Of a DNA stretch of 64,000 bases, positions 44,077 to 52,418 are shown one piece after another (position 1 is the stretch's first letter; each line of letters starts with the position of its first letter). The position numbers were made by a program, and so were the translations under genes. The stretch is from Lachnospiraceae bacterium. Its GTDB lineage: Bacteria > Bacillota > Clostridia > Lachnospirales > Lachnospiraceae. The notes below the pieces were generated by a model, which was not told where the DNA came from, did no database searches, and saw only the letters and a program-made list of their open reading frames with translations. The stretch covers positions 62,001 to 126,000 of the forward strand of contig JAILRA010000024.1 in NCBI GenBank assembly GCA_024698715.1, read 5' to 3'.

Positions 44077-44769
44077 ATGAGATTACTGATAGTGGAAGAT
44101 GAACAGGCAATTGCCGAGCTCGAGAAAGATTATCTCGAGATGAACAATTATACCGTAGAAGTTGCTCTAAACGGAAGGGATGGATTAAGAAAGGCTCTGG
44201 AAGAAGATTTCGATCTGGTCATTCTGGATCTTATGATTCCCGAAGTTGACGGTCAGACTGTATGTCGCGAGATCAGAAGGGAAAAAGACATTCCCATTAT
44301 TATCGTATCCGCCAAAAAGGAAGACTGGGACAAAGTTCAGCTTCTCGGAGTCGGCGCCGACGACTATATGACAAAACCGTTCTCGCCCAGTGAACTTGTT
44401 GCCAGAGTAAAAGCTCATCTTTCACGATACAACAGACTCGTCGGAACCACTCACAAGAGTGAAAACGACGTTATCGAAGTCAACGGTCTTCGGATCGACA
44501 AGATGGCCAGAAGAGTATTCCTTGAAAACGAGGAAAAGCCCTTTACCGGCAAAGAGTACGATCTGCTCCTTTTCCTTGCGGAGAATCCCAATCGTGTATT
44601 CGGCAAAGAAGATCTTTTCCGCGAGATCTGGAAAGCGGAACCCGTCGGTACCGATATCGCCACGGTAACCGTCCACATCAAGAAGATCCGCGAGAAGATC
44701 GAAAAAGATTCGAGCCACCCCATCTACATCGAAACCCTTTGGGGTGTAGGCTACCGTTTTAAAATGTAG
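44077..44769 (+). CDS. OmpR-family response regulator
   Basis: A 230-residue regulator. Receiver: ED at 7-8, phospho-acceptor Asp51 (LVILDLMIPEVDG), Lys100 (DYMTKPFSP). The C-terminal winged helix (about 135-230) has LFLAENPNRVFGKEDLFREIWKAEP, TVTVHIKKIREKIEKD and WGVGYRFKM, typical of OmpR/PhoB. The start at 44077 is preferred over 44071 because GGGTG (44065-44069) is then well spaced. It forms a pair with the kinase at 42566. Immediately after its stop codon begins the GC-rich repeat patch. Confidence 0.93.
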   Translation: MRLLIVEDEQAIAELEKDYLEMNNYTVEVALNGRDGLRKALEEDFDLVILDLMIPEVDGQTVCREIRREKDIPIIIVSAKKEDWDKVQLLGVGADDYMTKPFSPSELVARVKAHLSRYNRLVGTTHKSENDVIEVNGLRIDKMARRVFLENEEKPFTGKEYDLLLFLAENPNRVFGKEDLFREIWKAEPVGTDIATVTVHIKKIREKIEKDSSHPIYIETLWGVGYRFKM

Positions 44770-45048
44770 CACACCGAATGCTAACCGCACGATACACCGC
44801 GGGCACGCCGCCATTTGGACGTTCACCGAATGCTAACCGCACGATACACCGCGGGCACGCTCGCGCTAAAGATGCCGCCGTAGCGGCTACTAAGTTCGTC
44901 TGCGCACTTCGTTGCTTGACTCACTAAGTACCGACGGCGTCATATTACCCGCTTGTGCATCATACGGTCATCATTCGGTTGAAAAATTTAACTGCATGTA
45001 TGCTCTGCGGGCTTGCTTCCGCTAAAGATGCCAATGTAACGGAAAAAA
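44770..45048. repeat. GC-rich non-coding repeat patch
   Basis: About 280 bases, richer in G and C than the flanks, with no convincing gene. It holds a perfect 37-bp direct repeat (next entry), the inverted match CATTCGGT (44972-44979) to ACCGAATG of that repeat, a hairpin GCCGC/GCGGC near 44874, and two imperfect copies of a GCGGGC...GCTAAAGATGCC block (44851 and 45007). It reads like the remains of a dispersed intergenic element. No transposase or obvious target duplication is seen. Confidence 0.6.
44772..44860 (+). repeat. 37-bp perfect direct repeat, two copies
   Basis: Copies at 44772-44808 and 44824-44860, starting CACCGAATGCTAACCGCACG, period 52 bp, with 15 bases between. It starts 3 bases after the response regulator stop codon. 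Confidence 0.9.
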
Positions 45049-45073
45049 TATATTAAGGAAATAAAAAAAGATA

Positions 45074-45718
45074 TTGGATATAAATATAATCTATCAGGAT
45101 TCGGACATAATAGTAATAAATAAGCCTGCGGGGATTCCGGTTGAGACGAAAAGTGTAACCCAAAAGGACTGCGAGAGTGAGATAAAGAAAATTCTCGCTT
45201 CCGGGGGCGGAAAAAATCCGTATCTGGCTGTTATCAACAGGCTTGACCAGCCGGTGAACGGACTTGTTCTTTTTGCTCTGAATAAGGAGTCGGCGGCGAA
45301 ACTGTCGGATGACCTTACGGGCGGACGGATCGAAAAATATTACAAAGCCTCTGTCTTCGGGGAATTTGAGACAAAAGAAGGCATTCTCGAAGATATGCTT
45401 TATAAGGACGCGAAGACGAACAGATCTTTTGTGGTAAAAGAAAAGGATCCGGAATTTGACAAGGCAAAAAAAGCGATCCTCGAATACAGGGAAGAATGCC
45501 CGGGAAGCCTTAAGATAAAGCTTGTTACGGGAAGACACCATCAGATCCGTGTCCAGCTTGCCAATGCGGGGCATCCGATCCTCGGGGATCTTAAGTACGG
45601 AACAAAAGAATCCAAAGAGGAAAGCAGTAAAAGGGAAATTGACGGTCTTCAGCTTACGGCATGCAGGCTGAAGTTTACTCATCCCAAAACGGGAAAACAA
45701 ATGGAATTTACCGTTTAG
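45074..45718 (+). CDS. RluA-family pseudouridine synthase
   Basis: A 214-residue RNA pseudouridine synthase. The catalytic motif is INRLDQPVNGLVLF (Asp58), followed by GRIEKYYKASVFG and GRHHQIRVQLANAGHPILGDLKYG. The N-terminal S4 domain of RluA/C/D is missing; the protein starts in the catalytic domain (INIIYQDSDIIVINKPAGIPV), as in the short subfamily. RNA target unknown. The start is a TTG at 45074; AAGGA lies 14 bases upstream, rather far, but no ATG fits the domain. A lipoprotein gene follows 44 bases later. Confidence 0.88.
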   Translation: MDINIIYQDSDIIVINKPAGIPVETKSVTQKDCESEIKKILASGGGKNPYLAVINRLDQPVNGLVLFALNKESAAKLSDDLTGGRIEKYYKASVFGEFETKEGILEDMLYKDAKTNRSFVVKEKDPEFDKAKKAILEYREECPGSLKIKLVTGRHHQIRVQLANAGHPILGDLKYGTKESKEESSKREIDGLQLTACRLKFTHPKTGKQMEFTV

Positions 45719-45762
45719 ATAAATGATTGAAAAAAAGGCAGTGCAGAGAGGAAAACAGAGGT

Positions 45763-46323
45763 ATGAAAAACAGGATTATAAAGGTATTCGGTATTTTATT
45801 TGCGGTTATTCTTTCTGTTTTTATGTCAGGATGTGAGAAAAACGGAGGAACGGATGTGAAGCCGGTAGGACCTGCATTAAGAAAAGAACTTGCTGTCGGA
45901 ATGGAAATTCAGATGAACAGCATTACGGATTTTTATTATACGTATGAAAATATCAATTATAATGCTTTTTACCAGAGATATCGGTTTTATGTTGAAGACG
46001 GGAAATATTATTTCTTTAATGAAACCAGAGAAAAACCTGATGAATACGGCTGGACGACATCGGATGATACCACTAAGATCGGAACTGTTGAGTTAACCGA
46101 AGAACAGTGGAAGGATTTTTACGAGATCATAAGAGACGGTACGGTCAAAGCAAGAGAAGATAATGCGGATTCGGGAGATTCCGGACCGTGGTATTATCTG
46201 TACTGGACGAGTGATGCGGACAAATATCAGGTATATACTTTCCCTTCATATGAAAAGGAAAAGGCTTTTGAAGAATACTGTATATCACTGGCAGAAGGTT
46301 CCGATGCAGATATGACGGATTGA
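45763..46323 (+). CDS. Small lipoprotein, unknown function
   Basis: A 186-residue lipoprotein: basic start, hydrophobic segment FGILFAVILSVFMSG and lipobox SGC at about residue 24. The mature part is rich in Tyr, Asp and Glu (NSITDFYYTYENINYNAFYQRYRFYVEDGKYYF, then WYYLYWTSDADKYQVYTF). It looks like one compact extracellular domain with no motif I know. ATG 45763 is taken instead of an in-frame TTG at 45727 because it begins the signal sequence and follows GAGAGG. It lies between the pseudouridine synthase and sahH; no functional link is evident. Confidence 0.7.
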   Translation: MKNRIIKVFGILFAVILSVFMSGCEKNGGTDVKPVGPALRKELAVGMEIQMNSITDFYYTYENINYNAFYQRYRFYVEDGKYYFFNETREKPDEYGWTTSDDTTKIGTVELTEEQWKDFYEIIRDGTVKAREDNADSGDSGPWYYLYWTSDADKYQVYTFPSYEKEKAFEEYCISLAEGSDADMTD

Positions 46324-46460
46324 ATATAGGAGAACAAAAAGCGAAAGTATTACTTCAGCGGATTGCTCTTGAAACGAAAGATAAACGAATGCGAAAAATA
46401 TTTCACGGCGGTTTATCTGAATAAACAACTAAAAAAGAAAAATCGTAGCAGGAGGATAAA

Positions 46461-47705
46461 ATGGCAAGCGAAATAAGAGACATCAATCTTTATGAGAGCG
46501 GAGAAAAGAAAATAGAATGGGTAAAGAGAAACTGCGATCTTCTCAGAACCCTTGAGGGTGAATTCGAAAAAACCAAACCTTTTGCGGGTAAAAAGATAGC
46601 TCTTTCGGTTCATCTTGAGGCAAAAACGGCATATCTTTGCAAGGTTTTAAAGGCCGGCGGAGCAGATATGTACGTAACCGGATCCAATCCGCTTTCCACG
46701 CAGGATGATGTTGCGGCAGCACTTGTTAAAGCCGGAATAGAGGTTCATGCATGGTATGACTGCACGGAAGAAGAGTATAACCGCCACATAAGAAGCGTAC
46801 TTGAAGTCGGACCCAACATCATAATTGATGACGGCGGCGATCTTGTACATATGATGCATACGGAATTCACGGATCTGATCCCGAATGTTATCGGCGGATG
46901 CGAAGAGACCACTACCGGTATCATCAGACTTGAAGCAATGAACAAAGCAGGGGAACTTAAATTCCCGATGGTAAAGGTAAACAATGCCGACTGCAAGCAT
47001 TTCTTTGACAACCGTTACGGCACGGGTCAGTCGGTTTGGGACGGGATCAACAGGACCACAAACCTCATAGTAGCAGGTAAGATCGTGGTAGTTGCAGGTT
47101 ACGGCTGGTGCGGAAAAGGAACCGCAATGAGAGCCAAAGGTCTCGGAGCGAGAGTCATCGTTACCGAAGTCGATCCGGTTAAGGCAATTGAAGCGGTAAT
47201 GGACGGATTTGACGTCATGCCCATGAAAGAGGCCGCAAAAGTCGGCGACTTCTTTATTACCGTTACGGGCTGCAACAAAGTTATAGACGAAGAGGATTTT
47301 GCAGTTATAAAAGACGGTGCGATCATGTGCAATGCCGGACATTTCGACTGTGAGATCGACATGGCATGGCTTAAGAAAAACGCCGTTGAGTCCAAGGAAA
47401 TGAGAAAGAATATTCAGGGTTACAAGCTTCCGACAGGCCAGTGGGTATTCGTACTTGCGGAAGGCAGACTTGTCAATCTGGCAGCAGGCGACGGACATCC
47501 CGCAGAGATCATGGATATGAGTTTTGCCATTCAGGCTCTTTCGGCTAAATACCTCGTAGAAAAGAACGGACAGGTAGGTTCGATGCTTATCGATGTTCCA
47601 AAGGAAGTCGATATGGATGTCGCTACCAGAAAACTCAATTTCCTCGGAAAATATATCGACAAACTCACACCCGAGCAGGAAGCATACCTTAATGAGGGTC
47701 TGTAA
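46461..47705 (+). CDS. ahcY: Adenosylhomocysteinase
   Basis: A 414-residue S-adenosylhomocysteine hydrolase, splitting the by-product of methylation into adenosine and homocysteine. Marks: SVHLEAKTAYL, the NAD site VVVAGYGWCGKGTAMRAKGLGARVIVTEVDP, NAGHFDCEID, and LAAGDGHPAEIMDMSFAIQAL. It is the shorter form typical of Thermotoga and archaea, lacking the 40-residue insert of the eukaryotic type. Substrate-contact residues (DDGGD, EETTTG, and NADCKHFFDNRYGTGQS) are kept. The ATG follows an AGGAGG site. No SAH riboswitch was recognised in the 137-base leader. Confidence 0.93.
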   Translation: MASEIRDINLYESGEKKIEWVKRNCDLLRTLEGEFEKTKPFAGKKIALSVHLEAKTAYLCKVLKAGGADMYVTGSNPLSTQDDVAAALVKAGIEVHAWYDCTEEEYNRHIRSVLEVGPNIIIDDGGDLVHMMHTEFTDLIPNVIGGCEETTTGIIRLEAMNKAGELKFPMVKVNNADCKHFFDNRYGTGQSVWDGINRTTNLIVAGKIVVVAGYGWCGKGTAMRAKGLGARVIVTEVDPVKAIEAVMDGFDVMPMKEAAKVGDFFITVTGCNKVIDEEDFAVIKDGAIMCNAGHFDCEIDMAWLKKNAVESKEMRKNIQGYKLPTGQWVFVLAEGRLVNLAAGDGHPAEIMDMSFAIQALSAKYLVEKNGQVGSMLIDVPKEVDMDVATRKLNFLGKYIDKLTPEQEAYLNEGL

Positions 47706-47744
47706 TTTCATCAAGACAAATATTAATTCGAAAAAGAGGAATAA

Positions 47745-48416
47745 ATGAATCAGGAGAAGTACTACGAAGAAAAAGCCGCATATGAACTTTTGGAAAAATA
47801 CAAAGATATCGGCAAAAAGCTGATGATTATTTTTTGGATTATGCTGGTTTCAAATATATTATCCGCAGTTAATTTGGGTATTGAAATATTGGCTACAATC
47901 CTTCGAAATGCCGAATTAAAAGAAAATCTGGGACTGATTTCCGCGATTTTAGGCTGTATAGCAGCCTTTGCAATCGGAGTAATTATATTTACCATGCGAC
48001 AATATGACGAACAGTTAGGCATAGCGGGAATAACCTTTCTATTCAGTCAGGTGATCAGCTCAATAAGTGCATATTTATCGAATTCATGTTTCGAAAGCGT
48101 TCTGACATTAGCGGCATCGGTTATGGGTATAATCTATATTATTAAGTATACAAAGGCTTTATCGGCACTTACTTATAATATAAGCTGTCGGATTGCCGAC
48201 AATTGGGAACTGCTTAGAAAAGTGTATCTGGGCGGATTGGTAACTGCGGTTGTCTGTTCATTTCTGTTAATCGTTCCGGGAATAAATATTCTTGCGGCTA
48301 TAATAATTGCAATTGTAATGCTTGTCATGCTGGTAATATCCATATGGCAGATGGTACTTGTTTTCCAGACATCCAGGGCAATGAGCAAATACGAACTGCA
48401 ATTACCGGAGCAATAA
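47745..48416 (+). CDS. Polytopic membrane protein, unknown function
   Basis: A 223-residue protein with about six transmembrane helices (LMIIFWIMLVSNILSAV, ISAILGCIAAFAIGVIIF, a third near ITFLFSQVISSISAYL, VLTLAASVMGIIYII, GLVTAVVCSFLLIVPGINILAAIIIAIVMLVMLVISIW). The N-terminus is charged (EKYYEEKAAYELLEKYKDIGKK). I do not recognise the family. The 3' end lies in a 32-bp imperfect tandem duplication that crosses the stop codon, so the C-terminus may have been altered recently. It is 39 bases after ahcY. Confidence 0.6.
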   Translation: MNQEKYYEEKAAYELLEKYKDIGKKLMIIFWIMLVSNILSAVNLGIEILATILRNAELKENLGLISAILGCIAAFAIGVIIFTMRQYDEQLGIAGITFLFSQVISSISAYLSNSCFESVLTLAASVMGIIYIIKYTKALSALTYNISCRIADNWELLRKVYLGGLVTAVVCSFLLIVPGINILAAIIIAIVMLVMLVISIWQMVLVFQTSRAMSKYELQLPEQ

Positions 48417-48441
48417 GCAAATATAAACCGCAATTGCAGGA
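48378..48441 (+). repeat. 32-bp imperfect tandem duplication over a stop codon
   Basis: Copy 1 at 48378-48409 and copy 2 at 48410-48441 match at 26 of 32 positions. Copy 1 encodes AMSKYELQLPEQ in frame; copy 2 in another frame would encode AISKYKPQLQE, so a frame change now ends the protein between them. Confidence 0.7.
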
Positions 48442-48470
48442 AGTCGGAATAAAGTTAATTTTACAGATAT

Positions 48471-48515
48471 AAAGCACTTACATTTGAGGATCACTTCAAT
48501 GCGTAGGTGCTTTTT
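48471..48515 (+). terminator. Terminator after the membrane protein gene
   Basis: AAAGCAC with GTGCTTT, extended by TAC/GTA and ATT/AAT pairs with small bulges, followed by a T run. Confidence 0.65.
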
Positions 48516-48573
48516 AAAAAGAATCAAATATGATAAAGTGAATCGTTTTCAGAAAAAACGGAAGGGATAAAAA

Positions 48574-49371
48574 ATGAACAATATTTCAATAGGAAATCAG
48601 ACCGTAAAGATAACTGAAGAAGGAAAATATATATATGAAGGAAAAGAGGTTTTCCTTCCCGATTATGATTATGAAAGCGTGATAGTCATTTCTCCCGAAG
48701 ACGGCGCATTGCTTGATAAGAGAATCGGAATCAATGCTGGAGAGAAGATGTGCAGGATAACCGTGGTAAACGAGGATTCGTTTCAGGCGGGCAGGAGATT
48801 TGACAATGCTCTGGTAATGAATTTTGCGAATGCACATAATCCGGGCGGCGGATTCAAAATGGGAGCCAATGCGCAGGAAGAAGCATTATGCAGATGCAGT
48901 ACGCTTTATGCTTCGATTACATCCAAAAAAGCGGCGGAGATGTACATTTACAACAATACGCATATCAGTCGCGTTGAATCGGACTATATGCTGATTTCCC
49001 CGAATGTATGCGTTTTTCGTGACGAAAAGTACAATCTTTTGCCCGAACCCGTTGTTATGGGCGTCGTTACGCTTCCCGCCCCGAACCGATACGGCGCTGC
49101 TCTTCTTGCGGACGAAGGGTTGATCGAAGATACATTTTTAAGAAGAATAAGGATAATGCTTGCGGCAGCAGCCGAAAACGGATACAAAGACCTTGTCCTC
49201 GGAGCCTGGGGATGCGGAGCATTCGGTAACAGTCCCAAAGACGTCGCCGGATATTTCAGAAAGGTCATAATCGAAGAAGAATACGGCAAATGCTTTAATG
49301 AGATCTGCTTTGCGATCTACGGAAAAGAAAACGGTAAGAACATTACTGAATTTGCAAAAACATTTTCTTAA
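48574..49371 (+). CDS. Bacterial PARG-like ADP-ribose glycohydrolase (TIGR02452)
   Basis: A 265-residue macrodomain protein of the TIGR02452 / bacterial PARG family, which removes ADP-ribose from modified proteins or degrades poly(ADP-ribose). The signature is NPGGGFKMGANAQEEALCRCSTLY (Gly91-93 and catalytic Glu102-Glu103). It also has NFANAHNPGG before it, the later APNRYG, and the macrodomain end LVLGAWGCGAFGNSPKDVA. It stands alone with its own leader. The ADP-ribose theme is shared with the NrtR-type operon at 16-21 kb, but no direct link is visible. Confidence 0.88.
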   Translation: MNNISIGNQTVKITEEGKYIYEGKEVFLPDYDYESVIVISPEDGALLDKRIGINAGEKMCRITVVNEDSFQAGRRFDNALVMNFANAHNPGGGFKMGANAQEEALCRCSTLYASITSKKAAEMYIYNNTHISRVESDYMLISPNVCVFRDEKYNLLPEPVVMGVVTLPAPNRYGAALLADEGLIEDTFLRRIRIMLAAAAENGYKDLVLGAWGCGAFGNSPKDVAGYFRKVIIEEEYGKCFNEICFAIYGKENGKNITEFAKTFS

Positions 49372-49417
49372 TATTTTTCCCAAAACGCCATAAAACCAAA
49401 TAAAATAAGGGTTTTTG

Positions 49418-49446
49418 TTGACAGTTAAGGGAAAATATCGTATAAT
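49418..49446 (+). promoter_or_regulatory. Consensus sigma-A promoter of the symporter gene
   Basis: TTGACA (49418-49423), exactly 17 bases, TATAAT (49441-49446): full consensus at both elements. Such a strong promoter normally needs repression, and operator-like repeats follow at once. Confidence 0.92.
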
Positions 49447-49452
49447 TCAATT

Positions 49453-49506
49453 CAACGCGTTGAAGTGCGACACTTTAAAGCGTTGAAGTTTAAACCGCTA
49501 AAGTGA
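49453..49506 (+). promoter_or_regulatory. Nested repeats downstream of the symporter promoter
   Basis: The palindrome CAACGCGTTG (49453-49462) begins 7 bases after the -10. GCGTTGAAGT occurs at 49457 and 49480, 23 bp apart. CACTTTA (49471-49477) is inverted as TAAAGTG near 49498-49504. The pieces fit either a multi-site operator or a folded 5' leader. Confidence 0.6.
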
Positions 49507-49525
49507 ACAACAGAGGAGATTTCAA

Positions 49526-51121
49526 ATGGCAGTCAAATTATTAATGATGTTTCTGTTCTTTGCGATCATGATCGGTGTCGGCATATATGCCAAGACCAAA
49601 GCAAAGAGCGTTGGTGATTTCGTACTCGGCGGAAATACCGCAGGCCCCTGGCTTACAGCATTTTCTTACGGTACTAGTTATTTTTCCGCAGTTATCTTTG
49701 TTGGATATGCCGGACAGTTCGGATGGAAATTCGGTGTGGCAAGTACATGGATCGGACTCGGAAATGCATTTATCGGAAGTTTACTGGCATGGCTTGTTCT
49801 CGGACGTAGAACACGTATCATGACAAACCATCTCAATTCGGCGACAATGCCCGACTTCTTCGGAAAAAGATATGACAGTAAAGCTCTTCGTATAGCTGCA
49901 TCAATCATTGCATTTGTTTTCCTTATTCCTTATACAGCATCGGTATACAACGGTCTTTCCAGACTTTTTGAAATGGCCTTTAAGATTGATTACAAATACT
50001 GCATTCTGATCATGGCGGCTCTTACCGGTGTATATGTTATCCTCGGCGGATACATGGCAACTACGATCAACGATTTCATTCAGGGAATCATAATGCTTTT
50101 CGGTATCTCTGCAGTAGTTATTTCCGTTCTTAACGGACAGGGCGGTTTCTACTCGGCTCTGACCAAACTTTCCGAAGTACCGGTTGACGCTTCCGCGCCG
50201 ATTCAGGGGCAGGGCGTTTACAATTCCTTCTTCGGATCCAATCCGATGGATCTTTTGAGCGTTATCATTCTTACTTCACTCGGAACATGGGGACTTCCCC
50301 AGATGGTTCATAAATTCTATGCGATCAAGAACGAGAAGAGTATCAAGACAGGTGCCATAGTTTCAACAGCTTTCGCAGTCATCGTAGCCGGCGGATGTTA
50401 CTTCCTCGGCGGATTTTCGAGACTTTTCCACAATGCCGACATTTACGGCGATAACGGAACTGTTTTATACGATGCGATCATTCCCGAAATGCTCAGAACT
50501 CTTCCCGATCTGCTCATCGGTGTCGTAGTCGTACTGGTGCTTTCGGCATCCATGTCAACCCTGTCAAGTCTTGTGCTTACTTCGGCATCCACCGTTACGC
50601 TTGATATCGTTAAAGGAAATATCATAAAGAAAATGTCCGAAAAGACACAGCTCTTTGTACTTCGTCTTTTCCTTCTTTTCTTCGTAACACTTTCGGTTAT
50701 CATTGCATGGAATAAAACAACTCTTATCGCATCGCTCATGGGTATCTCATGGGGTGCTCTTGCAGGTGCTTTCCTTGCTCCGTTTATGTACGGTCTGTAT
50801 TCCAAGAAAGTTACCAAACTTTCCGTTTGGGCAAGCTTCTTTACAGGTGTCGGAATCACGGTTGCAGGTCTGCTCATCTCAACATTCCACGGCCCCATCA
50901 CGGTTGGTTCGCTTACACTTACAAGCCCCATCGTTACCGGTGCGCTTGCCATGATAGCAGGTCTTGTGGTTGTTCCTCTGGTAAGCCTTATCACACCCAA
51001 GCCTTCCAAGGAAAAGGTTGAAGAAATATTCACCTGCTACAACAAAGTCGTTGCAGTTCCCAAGAAGATGTATCTTGAGGAAGAAGAGGACGATAACAAA
51101 AAAGAAAATAAAGAAGATTAA
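49526..51121 (+). CDS. Sodium:solute symporter (SSS family)
   Basis: A 531-residue transporter of the sodium:solute symporter family with about 13 helices. Marks: GDFVLGGNTAGPWLTAFSYGTSYFSAVIFVGYAGQFGWKFG, the second-helix serine-rich region, and YVILGGYMATTINDFIQG, the family signature. LSASMSTLSSLVLTSASTVTLDIV holds the Ser/Thr residues of the second sodium site. The C-terminus is a short acidic tail (EEEEDDNKKENKED). Substrate (proline, sialic acid, pantothenate or sugars) cannot be told; no catabolic gene lies beside it. Terminator follows at 51145. Confidence 0.9.
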   Translation: MAVKLLMMFLFFAIMIGVGIYAKTKAKSVGDFVLGGNTAGPWLTAFSYGTSYFSAVIFVGYAGQFGWKFGVASTWIGLGNAFIGSLLAWLVLGRRTRIMTNHLNSATMPDFFGKRYDSKALRIAASIIAFVFLIPYTASVYNGLSRLFEMAFKIDYKYCILIMAALTGVYVILGGYMATTINDFIQGIIMLFGISAVVISVLNGQGGFYSALTKLSEVPVDASAPIQGQGVYNSFFGSNPMDLLSVIILTSLGTWGLPQMVHKFYAIKNEKSIKTGAIVSTAFAVIVAGGCYFLGGFSRLFHNADIYGDNGTVLYDAIIPEMLRTLPDLLIGVVVVLVLSASMSTLSSLVLTSASTVTLDIVKGNIIKKMSEKTQLFVLRLFLLFFVTLSVIIAWNKTTLIASLMGISWGALAGAFLAPFMYGLYSKKVTKLSVWASFFTGVGITVAGLLISTFHGPITVGSLTLTSPIVTGALAMIAGLVVVPLVSLITPKPSKEKVEEIFTCYNKVVAVPKKMYLEEEEDDNKKENKED

Positions 51122-51144
51122 TTAAGAAATATAAGAATAAAAAG

Positions 51145-51176
51145 ATGCGTACCCTTTTCAAGGATACGCATTTTTT
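51145..51176 (+). terminator. Terminator of the symporter gene
   Basis: ATGCGTA-C-CCTT with AAGG-A-TACGCAT, loop TTC, followed by T6. Confidence 0.88.
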
Positions 51177-51290
51177 ATATACACATGACCGTAAAAGAGA
51201 TATTTATCGGCTTGTATATGCGGGTAAGTTTTTTTGAGCGGCATGTAAGGCTTTGCCATCTCTGTCTGACTATGTTCCTTCCCGAATAAA

Positions 51291-52418
51291 TCACATATCC
51301 GGGTCGAATTTGGTAACGGTTATAACGTCACTTTCCGGAAACACAGGTTCATCTTTTTTACCCTTAAGATAAGCATCAAAAAACTCCAGGTGGCATTTGC
51401 TGACAAGTTTGTGTGCTTTGTCGGGGTCAAGTTTTCCGACTACGGATTTCATCGGTATCATATGTTTGGCATCGGCAAAACCCATATGTCTCATATCATT
51501 AAAAAGAACTTTGTAAACGGGTTTCGTATGGCGAAGATAAACTCTGGTCACCACGCGTTCATTATCCGAACAGCTTAACTGCATAAAGGGTCTGGTCTGA
51601 ATATCATCGTTATACTCACCGAAAAGGCCGCCGTCCAGATTTATTCCGCAGGTAAAATCCGGATTTCTCGCACAAAGAGCATATGCTGTATTTCCGCCAA
51701 AGGAATGTCCGGACACACCGACGCCTTTTTCAAAATCAATTATGTCCGTCAGATTGTTTTTGGCATATTCCAGAGCGGCTTCATTATCTTTGATCCATTC
51801 CGGAAGTCTTCCGATCATGAATTTACAGTATTTACGCTGAATGATGTCAAATTTTTCAGCCAGTTCCTCATCACTCCCCCTGACTTTTAAAAATTTTAAC
51901 ATGGCAATTTTACCGGGAATATCGGGTTCATACATCTTTTTCGAAATGGTTTTATCGTAGAGAACGTATGAACCGTCATCAAATTCGGTACATAAGCCTT
52001 CATATGAATGAGCAACGGAAATAACAACATATCCGTGCGATGCAAGTTCTATGCAGAGAAAAGAGTTTCCTTCCCTGTACGAAAGGTATCCGTGGTTAAA
52101 CATTATGAGAGGGAATCTTTTGTCGGGGATTTTCGGGGCGTTTATATAGCATTCGGATCTATTAAGCTCCGAATTCTTTTTAAAATTCGGTGCCACCTTA
52201 AAAGCACCCTTGAACCCTTTGATCATGTTATCAGACAGCCCGACGGGTTTCTCACAACCCGCAACGCTCTCTTTAAGAACGGGGTAGTATACTCTTGTGG
52301 CAACACTTCTCATGCCGCCCTGATGCATTACCTCTTCTCTGGCGTCCTTAACTGTATATGTAAATGTTCCGACGGCATATTCGCCGGTGGGTTTGGGAAT
52401 CACAACGGGTTTACTCAT
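51291..52418 (-). CDS. Alpha/beta hydrolase, PAF-acetylhydrolase-like
   Basis: A 375-residue serine hydrolase. The nucleophile elbow is G-x-S-x-G in GVGVSGHSFGGNTAY, the oxyanion strand is PLIMFNHGYLSYREGN, and the acid follows in CGINLDGGLFG; the histidine is probably in FNDMRHMGFAD. The overall order matches the platelet-activating-factor acetylhydrolase / dienelactone-hydrolase-like family. No signal peptide. Its start overlaps the end of the TetR gene by 8 bases, so the two are co-expressed and the enzyme is probably under that regulator. Substrate is likely an ester of a foreign compound or lipid. Confidence 0.82.
   Translation of the reverse strand: MSKPVVIPKPTGEYAVGTFTYTVKDAREEVMHQGGMRSVATRVYYPVLKESVAGCEKPVGLSDNMIKGFKGAFKVAPNFKKNSELNRSECYINAPKIPDKRFPLIMFNHGYLSYREGNSFLCIELASHGYVVISVAHSYEGLCTEFDDGSYVLYDKTISKKMYEPDIPGKIAMLKFLKVRGSDEELAEKFDIIQRKYCKFMIGRLPEWIKDNEAALEYAKNNLTDIIDFEKGVGVSGHSFGGNTAYALCARNPDFTCGINLDGGLFGEYNDDIQTRPFMQLSCSDNERVVTRVYLRHTKPVYKVLFNDMRHMGFADAKHMIPMKSVVGKLDPDKAHKLVSKCHLEFFDAYLKGKKDEPVFPESDVITVTKFDPDM

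Noticed and set aside
44772..44860. Direct repeats considered as CRISPR or integron attC
   Set aside because: There are only two copies with a 15-base gap, no cas genes and no integrase; the attC fold is not evident.
46324..46460. Possible SAH or SAM riboswitch before the SahH gene
   Set aside because: No conserved core of the SAH or SAM riboswitch classes could be found in the 137 bases.
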